Shown piece by piece: positions 43,401 to 52,552 of a stretch of 64,000 nucleotides of DNA (position 1 is the first letter of the stretch; each line of letters opens with the position of its first letter). The DNA comes from Candidatus Baldrarchaeota archaeon. GTDB lineage: Archaea > Asgardarchaeota > Baldrarchaeia > Baldrarchaeales > DXJG01. The notes under the pieces were generated by a model that was given only the letters and a program-made list of their open reading frames with translations, had not been told where the DNA came from and did no database searches. The position numbers and the translations under genes are program-made. The stretch lies in contig DXJG01000004.1 of assembly GCA_019056805.1 (NCBI GenBank), positions 124,001 to 188,000 of the forward strand. Reading direction: 5' to 3'.

Positions 43401-44901
43401 AGATGAAATCACTCCTTCCATGCAATTGTGTTGGTAACACCTCATATTTATACATTTCACTTCTAAGATTTTCCCACGCAAACCTATTATTTATACAGCC
43501 AGGGTCTGGAGCAAGATAATCTCCAAAATACCCATACCCTCTTGCTCTACAGCCTCCACAAACATATTTAAACTCACATTCACCGCAGTGTCCCTTTAGT
43601 TTCTCTCTATTTCTTAAATCCCAAAACACAGGATGATTATCCCAAATTTCTTCAAAATCGTCTTCTCTAATATTTCCAACAGGTAATGGGAAGAACACGC
43701 AAGGGGTAATTGTACCGTCGGGATCTAGGGCGCAGTAGAATCGTCCAGCACCACAACCACCAATAAACTCACTTAAATTTAACAATTGACCATGAAGATG
43801 CGGATTGTAAAAATGTGTTGGAACAACTATCTCTTTACTCTCTTTCCCGTATTGTTCTTCCATTTGCAGCGCTACTCTTGCGAATTGTGGAGCAGTGGAT
43901 AACACTTGCATTCTTCTACCTTCTCTCAATCTTTTCCATAAAAATTTCAAAAGTTCCTCTCTTTCTTTCGGTGTAAGGTCATTTTCAATTATGAATCGAC
44001 CTCTACCAGTTGGAACAAAGTTATACATCATCCACCAATTTACGCCAAGTTTTTCACAAAGATCAATAACCTCTGGAATTTCTTTATATGTGAATTTTGT
44101 CGCTGTCGTAGAAACTTCTACAAAAATTCCTTCTTCAACACAATTTTTAATACCCCTAATAGTTTTCTCAAAAACTCCTAGTATGCCTCGGAAGTTATCA
44201 TGAGTCTCAGGCCTTGCTCCATCTAAACTTATTTGAACATATCCTATGCCAGTCTCCTTTAGCTTCTTCGCAATTTCTTTGGTGATTAGAGTTGCATTTG
44301 TTGCAACGGCCGTAAAAATTCCGTGGTCACGCGCCAGTTTAGCTATTTCGTAGAAATCTTTTCTCATCAGAGGTTCGCCGCCAGAAAAAGCTATGATATT
44401 AACACCTGCATCTGCAAATTTTTCCACAACTTTCTTTGCCTCTTCTGTTGTAAGTTCGTTTGGATGAGGTTTTCCTGCTGAAGCATAACAATGTTTACAT
44501 CGAAGGTTACATAAATACGTGTAGTTCCAAACAACTAGGAAAGGTGCACCGGGCACGAAAGGTTTTTGTATTCCAAATTTTGCTATACCTCGGATAACGT
44601 TGACAAGTCCTCTTCTCCAGTAAACATTCTTAAATTTCTCTTTGAAATCTTCTTCGTTTACTTCAAATGCTTTTGCACCTTTTCTTGCTACCCACTCTAC
44701 GATAGGAGCAACTATATGTGTACATGCCCAACATGCACTATTTCTCTCCTTAACGTAGAGTTCCAAAGCTACTTCAAGCCTATTTTTATTGTCCTTTTTA
44801 CAGAACCCAGAGAATTGTCTTAGAAGGAATCTTAAAGGCTTTTTATCAGCTGTAAACTTTAGTAATTCAATGCTTTTTATGGTTGAAGACCTTTCACACA
44901 T
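43390..44901 (-). CDS. Radical SAM protein with SPASM domain
   Basis: 503 residues from ATG 44901 (GGAGG upstream). The radical SAM site is CNLRCKHC (C131, C135, C138), followed by NIIAFSGGEPLMRKDFYEI. The C-terminal SPASM domain has GGCGAGRFYCAL, TPCVFFPLPVGNIRED and CGECEFKYVCGGCRARGYGY, giving ligands for auxiliary [4Fe-4S] clusters. An extra N-terminal region (1-115) holds ERNSACWACTH. The family includes heme d1/siroheme decarboxylases (NirJ/AhbC/AhbD), tungsten-enzyme and peptide maturases. No peptide substrate gene is visible. Its start overlaps the B12-type radical SAM gene by 25 bases. Confidence 0.88.
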   Translation of the reverse strand: MCERSSTIKSIELLKFTADKKPLRFLLRQFSGFCKKDNKNRLEVALELYVKERNSACWACTHIVAPIVEWVARKGAKAFEVNEEDFKEKFKNVYWRRGLVNVIRGIAKFGIQKPFVPGAPFLVVWNYTYLCNLRCKHCYASAGKPHPNELTTEEAKKVVEKFADAGVNIIAFSGGEPLMRKDFYEIAKLARDHGIFTAVATNATLITKEIAKKLKETGIGYVQISLDGARPETHDNFRGILGVFEKTIRGIKNCVEEGIFVEVSTTATKFTYKEIPEVIDLCEKLGVNWWMMYNFVPTGRGRFIIENDLTPKEREELLKFLWKRLREGRRMQVLSTAPQFARVALQMEEQYGKESKEIVVPTHFYNPHLHGQLLNLSEFIGGCGAGRFYCALDPDGTITPCVFFPLPVGNIREDDFEEIWDNHPVFWDLRNREKLKGHCGECEFKYVCGGCRARGYGYFGDYLAPDPGCINNRFAWENLRSEMYKYEVLPTQLHGRSDFIYGK

Positions 44902-46460
44902 TCTGACCACCCTCCTTCAACCATTGTAAATGTTTCCTTTTTGACGCGGCATTCCTCTATTTTTCCGTAGATTATCTTTCTTATCTTGTTATTTGCTTTC
45001 TTGACAATGTAGTTTATGAAACGCATCATGAATGTTCTTGCAGCCCAATTCATTTTACGGAAATAGTCTTGAGCAAGTTCTGTTAACCAACGTATACCGT
45101 GATCCCAACAAGCCAGCATTAACTCCCAATGATATTCATTCATATTTTGTACTCCAAACCGTTCCTTGTTTCTCAAGGTTCCTAATGGAACGAAAAATAG
45201 CGGTACAATCAAGCTTTTGTAGTCTTTAAGTCGATCTAAGAGTTCAATAGTCTTCACTACATCATCTTCTGTTTCATCTGGTAAACCTAGTATTAAAGTG
45301 GCACAGGGAACCCAATTACTATCTTTACAAATTCCAAAAGCTTGTTCAACTATGTCAGGCCATTCTTCAGGCTTAAATGGAAGAACCTTACCACGCATAT
45401 GCTTACTCATTATCTTATGGCTTCCAGTTTCAATTCCAGTTTGACCTGCAATCCAAGGTTTATCCTTTGTACCAACACCGACAATATTAGATAATTCCTC
45501 CAGTAAAGTTGGCTCAGAAACCACAGACGAAAGGGCAAAATGGCTCGGACCTATACCGATAACATCATCCATTTTCATTATAGCTTCCCAAAGCTCAATA
45601 ACAGCTTGCCGATTAACCCTAATTCCATTAGCTTTGTAACGTAGAATGTCTTCAGCATGCAAATTTATCCATCGAGGTCCATATCTAAGATTAACTTCAA
45701 CTTCCTTCAAAATATGCTCTAAAGGTCTAGAACGAAGCTTCCTAAGAGTCGGGACACAAAATCTGCAACCACGACCACAACCCCTAGCGATTTCAACCAG
45801 AGAGCAAACAGTAGGATTTTTAATAATATGCATATCATCTACTTCAACAACATCTCCATAAACAACCTCAGGTACATTTTCTCCTTGAATAATCTTCTCA
45901 AATAATGGTGGAACTACATTTTCTCCTTCTCCAATAACAACAAAATCTATACCAAGTTCATGACGAGGTCCAGGATCTTCAAGCTGCCAAGCTCCTGGAC
46001 CCCCCACAACTATTTTTGCACCCCATTTTTTAAGATAAGGATCTGTTACAAGTTCTCTAAATTTCCATTTTGTGTAAGATTCCTCATTAACAAGTCCTAA
46101 AGGACCCGAAAAAGTAGTTGAAGCAGGACCTAATCCCAAAGGATCATTTGATGAAATTCCAATAATTTTCGTATTAGGCCCAACAAATTTTCTTATTCTA
46201 TCTGGAACTACAACTGCAACTTCATCTTCATCAAAACCATAATCTAAGAGCGCAGCTTCTATTTTACGTAAACCGTAAGGCGCCATCTTAGCTATTCCAT
46301 TATTATAGAATGGCACAGGTGGACAAACGAATCTAAAGTAGAAGAATGGATTAATAAGGTTCTTTGGTCCGCATGCAGTGAATCCTAGGAAGAGAGCATT
46401 GTGATAATTACTCATTAAGCATCTCTCTGCGGTCAAAACAATCTTATATCCTTCCCTCAT
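44877..46460 (-). CDS. B12-binding-domain radical SAM protein
   Basis: 527 residues from ATG 46460 (AGGGGGC five bases upstream). The N-terminal part to about 220 is a Rossmann-like B12-domain region (KIIGISSNDPLGLGPAST, KIVVGGPGAWQLED, DFVVIGEGENVVPPLFEKI). The radical SAM site is IARGCGRGCRFCVPTLRKLR with C-x3-C-x2-C, and PWIAGQTGIETGSHKIM and ATLILGLPDETEDDVV are later barrel strands. Such enzymes methylate unactivated carbons or do other radical changes. It is first in an operon with a SPASM radical SAM enzyme and PadR, so both enzymes probably act in one regulated pathway. Confidence 0.85.
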   Translation of the reverse strand: MREGYKIVLTAERCLMSNYHNALFLGFTACGPKNLINPFFYFRFVCPPVPFYNNGIAKMAPYGLRKIEAALLDYGFDEDEVAVVVPDRIRKFVGPNTKIIGISSNDPLGLGPASTTFSGPLGLVNEESYTKWKFRELVTDPYLKKWGAKIVVGGPGAWQLEDPGPRHELGIDFVVIGEGENVVPPLFEKIIQGENVPEVVYGDVVEVDDMHIIKNPTVCSLVEIARGCGRGCRFCVPTLRKLRSRPLEHILKEVEVNLRYGPRWINLHAEDILRYKANGIRVNRQAVIELWEAIMKMDDVIGIGPSHFALSSVVSEPTLLEELSNIVGVGTKDKPWIAGQTGIETGSHKIMSKHMRGKVLPFKPEEWPDIVEQAFGICKDSNWVPCATLILGLPDETEDDVVKTIELLDRLKDYKSLIVPLFFVPLGTLRNKERFGVQNMNEYHWELMLACWDHGIRWLTELAQDYFRKMNWAARTFMMRFINYIVKKANNKIRKIIYGKIEECRVKKETFTMVEGGWSECVKGLQP

Positions 46461-46486
46461 ACAAAGCCCCCTAGCCACGTGAACCA

Positions 46487-46551
46487 TTACATATGTAAAT
46501 ATTTTAATTTTCGAATATTACGAAAACTCATATAAACTTTTCGTTCGAAAA
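46487..46551 (-). promoter_or_regulatory. Operator array and promoter of the radical SAM/PadR operon
   Basis: Three perfect inverted repeats lie in 65 bases upstream of the operon start at 46460: TTACATATGTAA (46487-46498); TTTTCG, 7-base gap, CGAAAA (46508-46526); and TTTTCG, 2-base gap, CGAAAA (46538-46551). On the minus strand a TATA-like TTTATATG (46536-46529) sits between the last two, and another (TTAAAATATTTAC) between the first two. Placement around the promoter suggests repression, probably by the PadR protein encoded at the operon end. Confidence 0.55.
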
Positions 46552-46588
46552 TCGACGAAATCAAAATAAAAGTGTTTTTAAATCCATT

Positions 46589-47743
46589 TTACCTTAAAAT
46601 TGTCATAACTTCCTCATAAACTTCCAAAATTCTAAAAACCAGCTTATTCCAATCATATACTTCTTCGACCTTTTTCCTAGCATTCCTACCTATTCTATTC
46701 ATTTCCCTTTTATCGGAAAGTAATCTAATTATAGCATTCCTCAATTCCCCTGTGTCATTTGGCTCAACTAAAAGACCATTTACTTCATGATCTATTATTT
46801 CAGGTATACCACCCACTTTGGTTGCAATCACCGGCTTTCCAGATGCCATTGCTTCAAGAATAACTATTCCAAAAGCTTCAGCAAAAATAGAAGGACAAAC
46901 AAAAATGTCCGAAGCAGCATAGAGTTTAATAAGCTCATCATCCGAAATATAACCCAAAAACTCTACTTTATCCGCTATGTTATTTGCTCTAACCTTATAT
47001 CTCAGGTATTCTCTAAGAAAACCTTTTCCCGCAATTAATAGTTTTGCTTCAGGAAATTCCTTAACAACATGCTTAAAAGCATCAACCAGAATATGAATAC
47101 CTTTTCTAATACTAAGTCTTCCAACAAAGAGTATTATGGGAACATCTAAAGGAAGATTAAGCTCTTTACGCAATTTTCTAGTATTTGAAGGGAAAATAAA
47201 TCGTTCAAGATCTACTCCGTTTGGTATTACCTCTATTTTCTTTGGATGAGAAACTATATGCGACATAAACTGCTTAACAGCTTTGCTTACAGCAATTATT
47301 TTATCTGCTTTGTCAAAAGCTCTTTTCATTGGGTACAAAACAGGTTTTAACGTTTTCCATATTACGCCGTGACGGTACCCTATACCTAAAGAATGGGCCG
47401 TTAAAACCGTAGGGAAACCATGTTTTGAAGCTAGTGAAATAGAATAGAGAGATACAGGGGTAAAAGCATGATGACCATGTACAATATCAAATTTTCCTTC
47501 TAATATTACCTGTTTAATCTGTTTCAAGTCTAACGGTGATAAAACTTGAATTCCAGGGATCGTGAAGCCCTCTAATCGAACCACATTAGTTATAGGATTA
47601 TCAACATTTTCTTCAAAAGTTTTAATTGTAATTATTTGAACTTCGTGCCCCAACTTAGAAAGAGATCTAGCTAATCCTTTGATGTGAGTTGCGATCCCCC
47701 CAACTTTAGGATAATACCAGTCACTACACATGGCAATTTTCAT
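46589..47743 (-). CDS. Glycosyltransferase family 4 (GT-B)
   Basis: 384 residues. KIAMCSDWYYPKVGGIATHI is the N-terminal GT4 start with the acceptor-side Gly-Gly, and KIIAVSKAVKQFM, VIPNGVDLERF, ILFVGRLSIRKGIHILVDAF and EAFGIVILEAMASGKPVIAT (the E-x7-E donor motif) follow in order. It transfers a sugar from a nucleotide donor to a lipid or glycan, probably in phosphatidylinositol-mannoside-like or surface-glycan synthesis. GGTGACA precedes the ATG. A UbiA prenyltransferase is divergent from it, which may hint at lipid synthesis. Confidence 0.9.
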   Translation of the reverse strand: MKIAMCSDWYYPKVGGIATHIKGLARSLSKLGHEVQIITIKTFEENVDNPITNVVRLEGFTIPGIQVLSPLDLKQIKQVILEGKFDIVHGHHAFTPVSLYSISLASKHGFPTVLTAHSLGIGYRHGVIWKTLKPVLYPMKRAFDKADKIIAVSKAVKQFMSHIVSHPKKIEVIPNGVDLERFIFPSNTRKLRKELNLPLDVPIILFVGRLSIRKGIHILVDAFKHVVKEFPEAKLLIAGKGFLREYLRYKVRANNIADKVEFLGYISDDELIKLYAASDIFVCPSIFAEAFGIVILEAMASGKPVIATKVGGIPEIIDHEVNGLLVEPNDTGELRNAIIRLLSDKREMNRIGRNARKKVEEVYDWNKLVFRILEVYEEVMTILR

Positions 47744-47924
47744 AACAATGTCACCATATTCCCCCGATACTAATCATCATATGCTGCTTTAAATTATCGT
47801 ATAAAATTCGAATATTTTATAGCAATACGATATTTAAGTACTTCAACTTTACGTGATACTGATCTTAAAACTAATAAATAAAAATGTTTTACAATTATGT
47901 TATACCTTTATCGGTGGAATGAAT

Positions 47925-48812
47925 TTGAAGGAAATACCCAGAGCATTTTTATCACGTTTATTTGGAGTTAAATTTTATTTCCTTAATTTTCGAATTACAA
48001 ATTGGAGAGCTTATCTGGGTCTATCGCTTCTTCCCTTTATAGAAAATATGCCGGAATTCTTTACTAATGTATCAAGGATCAAAATAATTCTCATTAGTCT
48101 TGCAACAATTTCATGTTTTCTTGCCTTCACATTTGGGCTAAATAACTGTTTCGATATCGAAACAGACATAAATGAAGGAGATCTAAGTAAAAATCCTATA
48201 GCGGCTGGAAAACTTTCCTTTAAGGGCGCTTTGGTTACATCACTCTTAATGGGGTTTTTAGGCGTCATGGTACTTACATTTCTTATACCATTTAATACTA
48301 TAATTCTCATTTACCTAACTTTGCTTTTCCTAGGTGCATTTTACTCCGCTCCGCCATTTAGATTTAAGTCAAAACCATTTTTGGACGTCATATCTCATGG
48401 ATTGTTCTTTGGATCATTACTTTACATCTATGGGCATCTTCTTCAAGGAACTAAACTTTCATCAATTATTACAAACCCTCTAGTTTTCCTAATATTTACT
48501 TATAGTGTCGTTTTGAATATGCGGAATCATTTTGAAGACTATAAATATGATTTAGAAGCAAATATCAGCACTACTGCAACATATTTAGGATATAATAAAA
48601 CTAAAAAAGCCATATTTTTATTAATTCAAGTACATTGGACGATGTTAACAATAGTTTGCTTAATTACCAGTATTTATCTTTTCATAGGTATTTTAACACT
48701 TTTTCTTGTAAGCAATATGTTATTTCTTTCAAAATTGTTTAAATTTGAGAAATGGCTAAAAACTATAGATATATTTACGATAATATCTTACATATTACTT
48801 GCTCTTCACTAA
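47925..48812 (+). CDS. UbiA-family prenyltransferase
   Basis: About 295 residues with eight or nine membrane helices. The first Asp-rich motif NNCFDIETDINEGDLSKNPI (N-x3-D-x3-D) and the second RNHFEDYKYDLEANIST match the UbiA fold. In archaea such enzymes add geranylgeranyl groups to glyceryl lipids, quinones or other acceptors. TTG 47925 is preferred because GGTGG (47913-47917) is seven bases before it and only one base before ATG 47919. Which acceptor is used cannot be told. Confidence 0.83.
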   Translation: MKEIPRAFLSRLFGVKFYFLNFRITNWRAYLGLSLLPFIENMPEFFTNVSRIKIILISLATISCFLAFTFGLNNCFDIETDINEGDLSKNPIAAGKLSFKGALVTSLLMGFLGVMVLTFLIPFNTIILIYLTLLFLGAFYSAPPFRFKSKPFLDVISHGLFFGSLLYIYGHLLQGTKLSSIITNPLVFLIFTYSVVLNMRNHFEDYKYDLEANISTTATYLGYNKTKKAIFLLIQVHWTMLTIVCLITSIYLFIGILTLFLVSNMLFLSKLFKFEKWLKTIDIFTIISYILLALH

Positions 48813-48901
48813 ATATTCGGATTTGAAACAAATTTACTCTAAAATAGGCTCGACAACTTTCATAAGTAGCTAACTTAAATATTTGAGATTGGAGAGAGGA
48901 T

Positions 48902-50470
48902 ATGATGACAAAAGAGAAAGGCTATTTTGCAGATTTGGTCTTAATAAACGGAGAAATAATTTCGTTGGATACTGAAAACACGATCTATGAGGGAATAGCG
49001 GTAAAAGATGGGAAAATCATAGAACTCGGAAGCAATAGCGATGTAAAATATTGGATAGGGACCAAAACTCATGTAGTAGATTTAAAGGGTAAAGTTGTTA
49101 TTCCAGGGTTTATTGATGCTCATACACATTTTGTTGGCATGGGTCTTAAATTTACTCATTTAGAACTTTACAATACTAAATCTCTTAAAGAAGCTTTAGA
49201 GCTTGTTAAAAAAGAAGCCGAGAAAAAGAGAAGCGATGAATGGATTATGGGATCAAGTTGGGATGAAAGCAGATGGATTGAAAACAGATATCCTACAAGA
49301 TGGGATTTAGATAAAGTAGTACCTGATAAACCCGTTTATCTTGTTAGAATTTGTGGTCATATGGCTGTAACAAACACCATAGGCTTAAAATTGTTAAATG
49401 TTCCAAAAGGAACAAGAGGTTTTGAAATAGATGAGAAAACAGGAGAGCCTACTGGTATATTGAAAGAAGATGCCTTGGAATATGCTGAAAGAGTGTTAAA
49501 ACCTTCTATAAATGAATGTCTTAAAGGTATCAAGTTGGCTGTTGACTACTCTTTGAAATGCGGTGTAACTTCTGTTCACGACACAGTTATGGTTAACCAT
49601 CTTTCCGCTTATCAAATAAGTATGCTAGAAACGTGGCTCAAAGTTAGGATATATGCTCTTCCATGGTATACCAACCTTGAATATCTTTCTGCTCTAGGTT
49701 TGAGAAGAGGGTTTGGAAACAACTGGCTTAAAATCGGCGGAATAAAACTTATGGTTGATGGATCCATAGGTGCTAGAACAGCGGCCCTAACGGAACCTTA
49801 CAATGATGATCCATCAACTAAGGGAATGCTTTTAATGAATAAAGGTCAACTAGTGGAGATCATTAAGAAAGCGGATGAAAACGGGCTTCAAGTAGCTGCA
49901 CACGCTATAGGAGATATGGCTATCGAAGTTTTACTAAATGCTTTCGAAGAAGCATTAAAAGGAAAAGATTCTAAAAAGAATAGACATAGAATCGAGCATT
50001 GCGAACTTCCTACTGAAGATCAAATTGATAGAATGAGGAAACTGGGTTTAATCGCTTCTATGCAGCCAAATTTCGTTGGTAACTGGGGTATGCCTGGTGG
50101 AATGTATGAACAAAGATTTGGAAAGGGAAGATGGCGTAGAAATAATCCATTTAAAATAATGTTAGAAAAAAATGTGGTTTTAGCCTTTGGAAGCGATTGT
50201 ATGCCTTTCGGTCCCTTGTATGGCATTTGGAGTGCTGTAAATCATCCCGTTGAAGAAAGTAAACTCAATGTTGAGGAAGCTTTACGAGCGTATACAAATG
50301 GTAGTGCTTATGCATCTTTTGAAGAAGATATTAAGGGATCCCTTGAAGTAGGTAAGCTGGCAGACATGGTGGTCTTAACTAAAAATCCTCTTAAAACACC
50401 GCTAAAAGATATTAGAAACATAAACATTTATATGACAATAGTTGACGGGAAAATAGTCCACAAAATATAA
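48902..50470 (+). CDS. Amidohydrolase family protein (YtcJ/amidohydrolase-3 type)
   Basis: 522 residues. The metal site starts VIPGFIDAHTHFVGMG (H-x-H, near residue 75), with VRICGHMAVTN, KLMVDGSIGARTAA (candidate Lys position region), AAHAIGDMA, HRIEHCELP and LAFGSDCMPFGPL following. The C-terminal GSLEVGKLADMVVLTKNPL closes the beta sandwich. The group deacylates or hydrolyses amides and formamides; substrates are largely unknown. GGAGAGAGG precedes tandem ATGs. Confidence 0.85.
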   Translation: MMTKEKGYFADLVLINGEIISLDTENTIYEGIAVKDGKIIELGSNSDVKYWIGTKTHVVDLKGKVVIPGFIDAHTHFVGMGLKFTHLELYNTKSLKEALELVKKEAEKKRSDEWIMGSSWDESRWIENRYPTRWDLDKVVPDKPVYLVRICGHMAVTNTIGLKLLNVPKGTRGFEIDEKTGEPTGILKEDALEYAERVLKPSINECLKGIKLAVDYSLKCGVTSVHDTVMVNHLSAYQISMLETWLKVRIYALPWYTNLEYLSALGLRRGFGNNWLKIGGIKLMVDGSIGARTAALTEPYNDDPSTKGMLLMNKGQLVEIIKKADENGLQVAAHAIGDMAIEVLLNAFEEALKGKDSKKNRHRIEHCELPTEDQIDRMRKLGLIASMQPNFVGNWGMPGGMYEQRFGKGRWRRNNPFKIMLEKNVVLAFGSDCMPFGPLYGIWSAVNHPVEESKLNVEEALRAYTNGSAYASFEEDIKGSLEVGKLADMVVLTKNPLKTPLKDIRNINIYMTIVDGKIVHKI

Positions 50471-50561
50471 AAATAACTGTTTATTTTGGCATTTCATTGT
50501 TAAATTACATTCCCTTAACCTTTATTAGTCTGTTACATAAAAAGTACTTGAGGTGTTATTC

Positions 50562-51101
50562 TTGCCGAGAATAGAAGATGTAATAAAATCGGTTTTGATG
50601 AGCGTTAAAAACCTTTTAGGGGACGTCTATGATTGGACAAGCCAATATGAAAGTCTACCAAATCGTGAAGAAATTCTTAATGAATTAAATGAAATAAAAT
50701 ACATTACAGATAGAATATTTACTACGCTTTCACCTCCCATTCAAGAACCGTCGGAAGAGAAAATTGTCGAGCCATCTCCTTCCTCAGTGGAAGAAAAACC
50801 TCCTGAATTAATGCATGTTGAGAAGCCCTTCTTAGAAGTTAGACTGGAAGACGAGATTACACCACCATTTGATATGGTGTTGGATGTTTTAAAACCAGGT
50901 ATTGAGGGTGCCGAAGTCGCTGAGACGCTTGAAAAAGTAAAAACAGCTCTTGGCGAGAAGATTAAAGGTCTTCATCCGGTCTTCTTTAAAATGACAAAAG
51001 CAATAGCAATGATAAGAAGAAAAAGTAAATTAACTCAGCAAGATATAGACGATCTTAAACAACTAGTTTATCAATGGTCCATTCAAACAAAATCAACCTA
51101 A
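50562..51101 (+). CDS. Hypothetical protein with Pro/Glu-rich linker
   Basis: About 179 residues. An N-terminal helical part (IEDVIKSVLMSVKNLLGDVY), a disordered Pro/Glu/Ser-rich stretch (about 60-95), and a C-terminal helical domain (ITPPFDMVLDVLKPGIEGAE onward). TTG 50562 is chosen because GAGGTG lies six bases before; the GTG at 50553 is part of that site. No known domain recognised. It is monocistronic. Confidence 0.55.
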   Translation: MPRIEDVIKSVLMSVKNLLGDVYDWTSQYESLPNREEILNELNEIKYITDRIFTTLSPPIQEPSEEKIVEPSPSSVEEKPPELMHVEKPFLEVRLEDEITPPFDMVLDVLKPGIEGAEVAETLEKVKTALGEKIKGLHPVFFKMTKAIAMIRRKSKLTQQDIDDLKQLVYQWSIQTKST

Positions 51102-51273
51102 TCTAGCTAAAACATTTTATTTGCACTTCTACTTTTCAAAATACATGAGTCTAGTGATTCCAAAGTTCAAAATTATTTTGATCGGGTAATTAAAAATTAG
51201 CTGCAATAAAGATAAAATAGAAGGAAATTTCAATAGTTACCTCTGTCACTTATTTAACAAGGAGTAGTTTATT

Positions 51274-52305
51274 GTGAAAATCGCAGAAAAACCTCTTAAA
51301 ACAGATATTAAGACAAAAACATCTTCAATTTATTCGGAAAATGTTAAGTCTAAAGCTTTGATTTGCGCTCACGGGGATGGACATGGTTTAATTTGTGCAG
51401 TAATTTCAAAGAAATTCTTGGAGGAGGAAGGATTCATAGTTGAGATACTTTGTGGATTTAAAACAGGCGATGTAAAAAATTTTTGGGAAAAAACAATAGA
51501 TAACATCAAAGATGAATACAGTAAAGTTGTAATTGTTGATATACCTCTTCATAAAGATTCGTCCCTAAGTTTTTCGAAATTAAAAAAGCTTAGCGAAAGA
51601 GTTAAAGAAGTCTGGTATATTGATCATCATCCTAAAAACGATGTGGAACCTCCTATTGAAAATTTTTACATTGTTGACAATCCAGGACGATGTTATTATG
51701 GATTTAATAAAAAGGATAAATGTTTGGATGATAAAGTGAAATTGTTGATTAGACTTGGTCAAATAACTGATAGAGATCCTCGAGTAATTCCTAGCAAAGA
51801 AGAACAAGTAGTTGCTGATGGCATAAGTTTCAGCTTGTTTTCAGAAAAATATTCTATGGACGAGATTATAAGTAAATTAGAAAATATAAATTCTGACGAG
51901 AACTGGAATTTCTTTAAAAAACTGGGACAAGAATTCTATGAGAAATACTGTTCTCTGGATAGAGTTAAACGTGCAGGAACCGTAGCCATTGTAGATGTAT
52001 CAAATGTTGAATTTAAACTTGTGTGGAATATTTTACATCGAGTGATAGATACATTCAAAATTGATTATGCAATCGGAATCCGCGAATTTGAACACTTCAC
52101 ACAAATAAACATAGTTAGAAACCCCCAAAGAAACCTTCCCTCTCTTAAACAAATCGTTCCACACATTCCTTACAATGTGCTTATAGTAGGAGACGGAGCA
52201 ATATCCTATAGAATAAGAGGAAAAACACGTGAAGAAATTTCAAAAGAAGTAGAACAATTAATAGAAAGATTAAACCAAATCTCCAATGTTCTTGGAGATG
52301 ATTAA
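51274..52305 (+). CDS. DHH-family phosphoesterase-like protein
   Basis: 343 residues. ALICAHGDGHGLICAVISKK is the first DHH-type motif (H-x-D-x-H-G variant), VVIVDIPLHKDSS supplies the next Asp, and VWYIDHHPKND is the D-H-H motif; QITDRDPR gives the fourth. These would bind two Mn ions. Relatives cleave oligonucleotides (nano-RNase), cyclic dinucleotides or pyrophosphate. The typical C-terminal DHHA1 glycine-rich loop may be the segment LIVGDGAISYRIRGKT. GGAGTAG precedes the GTG. One base separates it from the next small gene. Confidence 0.78.
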   Translation: MKIAEKPLKTDIKTKTSSIYSENVKSKALICAHGDGHGLICAVISKKFLEEEGFIVEILCGFKTGDVKNFWEKTIDNIKDEYSKVVIVDIPLHKDSSLSFSKLKKLSERVKEVWYIDHHPKNDVEPPIENFYIVDNPGRCYYGFNKKDKCLDDKVKLLIRLGQITDRDPRVIPSKEEQVVADGISFSLFSEKYSMDEIISKLENINSDENWNFFKKLGQEFYEKYCSLDRVKRAGTVAIVDVSNVEFKLVWNILHRVIDTFKIDYAIGIREFEHFTQINIVRNPQRNLPSLKQIVPHIPYNVLIVGDGAISYRIRGKTREEISKEVEQLIERLNQISNVLGDD

Positions 52306-52306
52306 T

Positions 52307-52549
52307 ATGCCCGAAATCACCATAAAAATACCCGAAGATGTTTTTAAAGAAATGAAGAACTTTAGCGGCGTAGACTGGTCTGAAGTTTGTGTAAATGCTA
52401 TAAAAGCTAAAATTTACGGGTTAAAAGTAGCAAAAAAGGTCGAAGAAATGTTAGAAGGGAAAACATTTGCAGATTTATCCGAAAAAGAAAAAAGAAAATT
52501 AATATTGAAGATTTTACGTGAAATAGAGAATAAAAAATCTAATTTTTAA
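52307..52549 (+). CDS. Small VapB-like / ribbon-helix-helix protein
   Basis: 80 residues from ATG 52307, one base after the DHH gene's stop, with GGAGATG just upstream. MPEITIKIPEDVFKEMKNFS and WSEVCVNAIKAKIYGLK look like an archaeal VapB-type antitoxin with an N-terminal ribbon-helix-helix, and the rest is helical. No VapC/PIN toxin gene is adjacent. It may be an orphan antitoxin or a DNA-binding regulator coupled to the DHH phosphoesterase. Confidence 0.65.
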   Translation: MPEITIKIPEDVFKEMKNFSGVDWSEVCVNAIKAKIYGLKVAKKVEEMLEGKTFADLSEKEKRKLILKILREIENKKSNF

Positions 52550-52552
52550 TGG

